From Phycisphaerae bacterium (lineage in GTDB: Bacteria > Planctomycetota > Phycisphaerae > UBA1845): a stretch of 41,558 nt of DNA. The stretch lies in contig JAFGJQ010000461.1 of assembly GCA_016929015.1 (NCBI GenBank), positions 1-41,558 on the forward strand, in the 5' to 3' direction. The notes under the pieces are model-generated. The model saw nothing but the letters and a program-made list of their open reading frames with translations, had not been told where the DNA came from and did no database searches. A program made the position numbers and the translations under genes. Below are positions 41,143 through 41,558 of this stretch, piece by piece (the stretch's first letter is position 1; each line of letters begins with the position of its first letter).

Positions 41143-41558
41143 ATGAGCACTGAACCGACCCCCGAAAAGCCGCCCAGTCCGCTTCAAGAGATCACCCAGC
41201 CCTTCATCGACCTGGTTCACGCCCCGCGGGCCCTGTGGGGCATCAACCTGGCGTACGTCATCGAGGGCATGGTCTACTTCGGCATGTTGGGCTACCTGGC
41301 CATTTACTGCTCCGAGTACATCTTCCAGGCCATCGACGGCGCGGACGAAGCCGCGCACTACATGGTGATGGTGCTGACCGCGGGCATTACGATTGCCATG
41401 TTCTTTCTGGGGGTCGTAGCCGACAAACGCGGCGTGCGGTTCGCCCTGATTCTGGCTTTCCTTTTCATGTTGACCGGGCGGGCGATCTGGTCCGCCGGAC
41501 CCAACCTCCTCGGTCTGGAACCCGTGCGCCCCGGCGTTCTCGCCGGCGACAGGGTCAC
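41143..41558 (+). CDS. MFS transporter, probable peptide (POT) type, 5' part only
   Basis: The frame opens at ATG 41143 and runs off the window end, so 138 residues are visible. After a polar N-terminus (MSTEPTPEKPPSPLQEITQ) come WGINLAYVIEGMVYFGMLGYLAIYC, which is TM1 with the ERxxYYGM-like region of POT carriers; YMVMVLTAGITIAMFFLGVVADKRGVRFALILAF, which is TM2-TM3 with the cytoplasmic loop DKRG; and a following membrane segment. Proximity to peptidase T supports uptake of small peptides. Substrate and even POT membership remain uncertain from a partial sequence. I see only a weak ribosome-binding sequence. Confidence 0.8.
   Translation, partial: MSTEPTPEKPPSPLQEITQPFIDLVHAPRALWGINLAYVIEGMVYFGMLGYLAIYCSEYIFQAIDGADEAAHYMVMVLTAGITIAMFFLGVVADKRGVRFALILAFLFMLTGRAIWSAGPNLLGLEPVRPGVLAGDRV

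Overview
The window looks like a chromosomal segment of a high-GC planctomycete-type bacterium. The inference rests on several traits: secreted proteins with dockerin-like calcium-binding ends, a long prepilin-leader protein of the planctomycete style, a parallel beta-helix protein with the same kind of tail, abundant IS200/RAYT-type debris, and scattered hairpin repeats. No rRNA, tRNA or CRISPR array was seen.

Layout. Positions 1-2.7 kb hold the end of an Rhs/YD-repeat protein with a variable toxin tip, followed by two immunity-like genes (Imm30-like and SUKH). Positions 2861-5671 are a complete IS21-family element (istA/istB) with TG...CA ends. A beta-helix dockerin protein follows (6.15-8.09 kb). 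From 8.1 to 12.5 kb there is a graveyard of mobile DNA: the 3' end of a group II intron, an IS200/RAYT transposase gene framed by perfect 26-bp inverted repeats, a cysteine desulfurase-SelD fusion gene, a diverged copy of the RAYT end, the 5' end of a second group II intron placed just behind a hairpin repeat, and an Rhs fragment.

Positions 12.5-19.25 kb carry what I consider the most interesting module. A short sigma-54 activator (AAA+ plus Fis-type HTH, no sensor domain) sits between a small minus-strand operon (membrane protein, then coiled-coil protein) and a divergent 1396-residue protein. That protein has two KaiC/RecA ATPase domains and a C-terminal half resembling an ABC-transporter solute-binding protein, but no signal peptide. 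I see sigma-54-type -24/-12 promoters in front of both the small operon and the large gene, so the three units probably form one regulon. The island ends next to a solitary remnant of the same IS21 family (19408-19448).

From 19.5 kb on the sequence is mostly housekeeping: a tandem-domain 6-pyruvoyltetrahydropterin synthase homologue, a nitroreductase, a dockerin protein and a prepilin-leader protein on the minus strand, a SMUG1-type uracil-DNA glycosylase, an SDR epimerase, a lipoprotein amidohydrolase, a QueC-like enzyme divergent from a Cys-rich MerR regulator, a YhaM-like exonuclease, glycine decarboxylase subunit 1, an esterase, a metallo-beta-lactamase-fold hydrolase, a GH38 alpha-mannosidase, peptidase T and the beginning of an MFS (probably peptide) transporter cut by the window end. 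A dispersed hairpin repeat (GACCGGCT-TTCC-AGCCGGTC) occurs at three places.

All family assignments come from reading motifs by eye; no database search was run.
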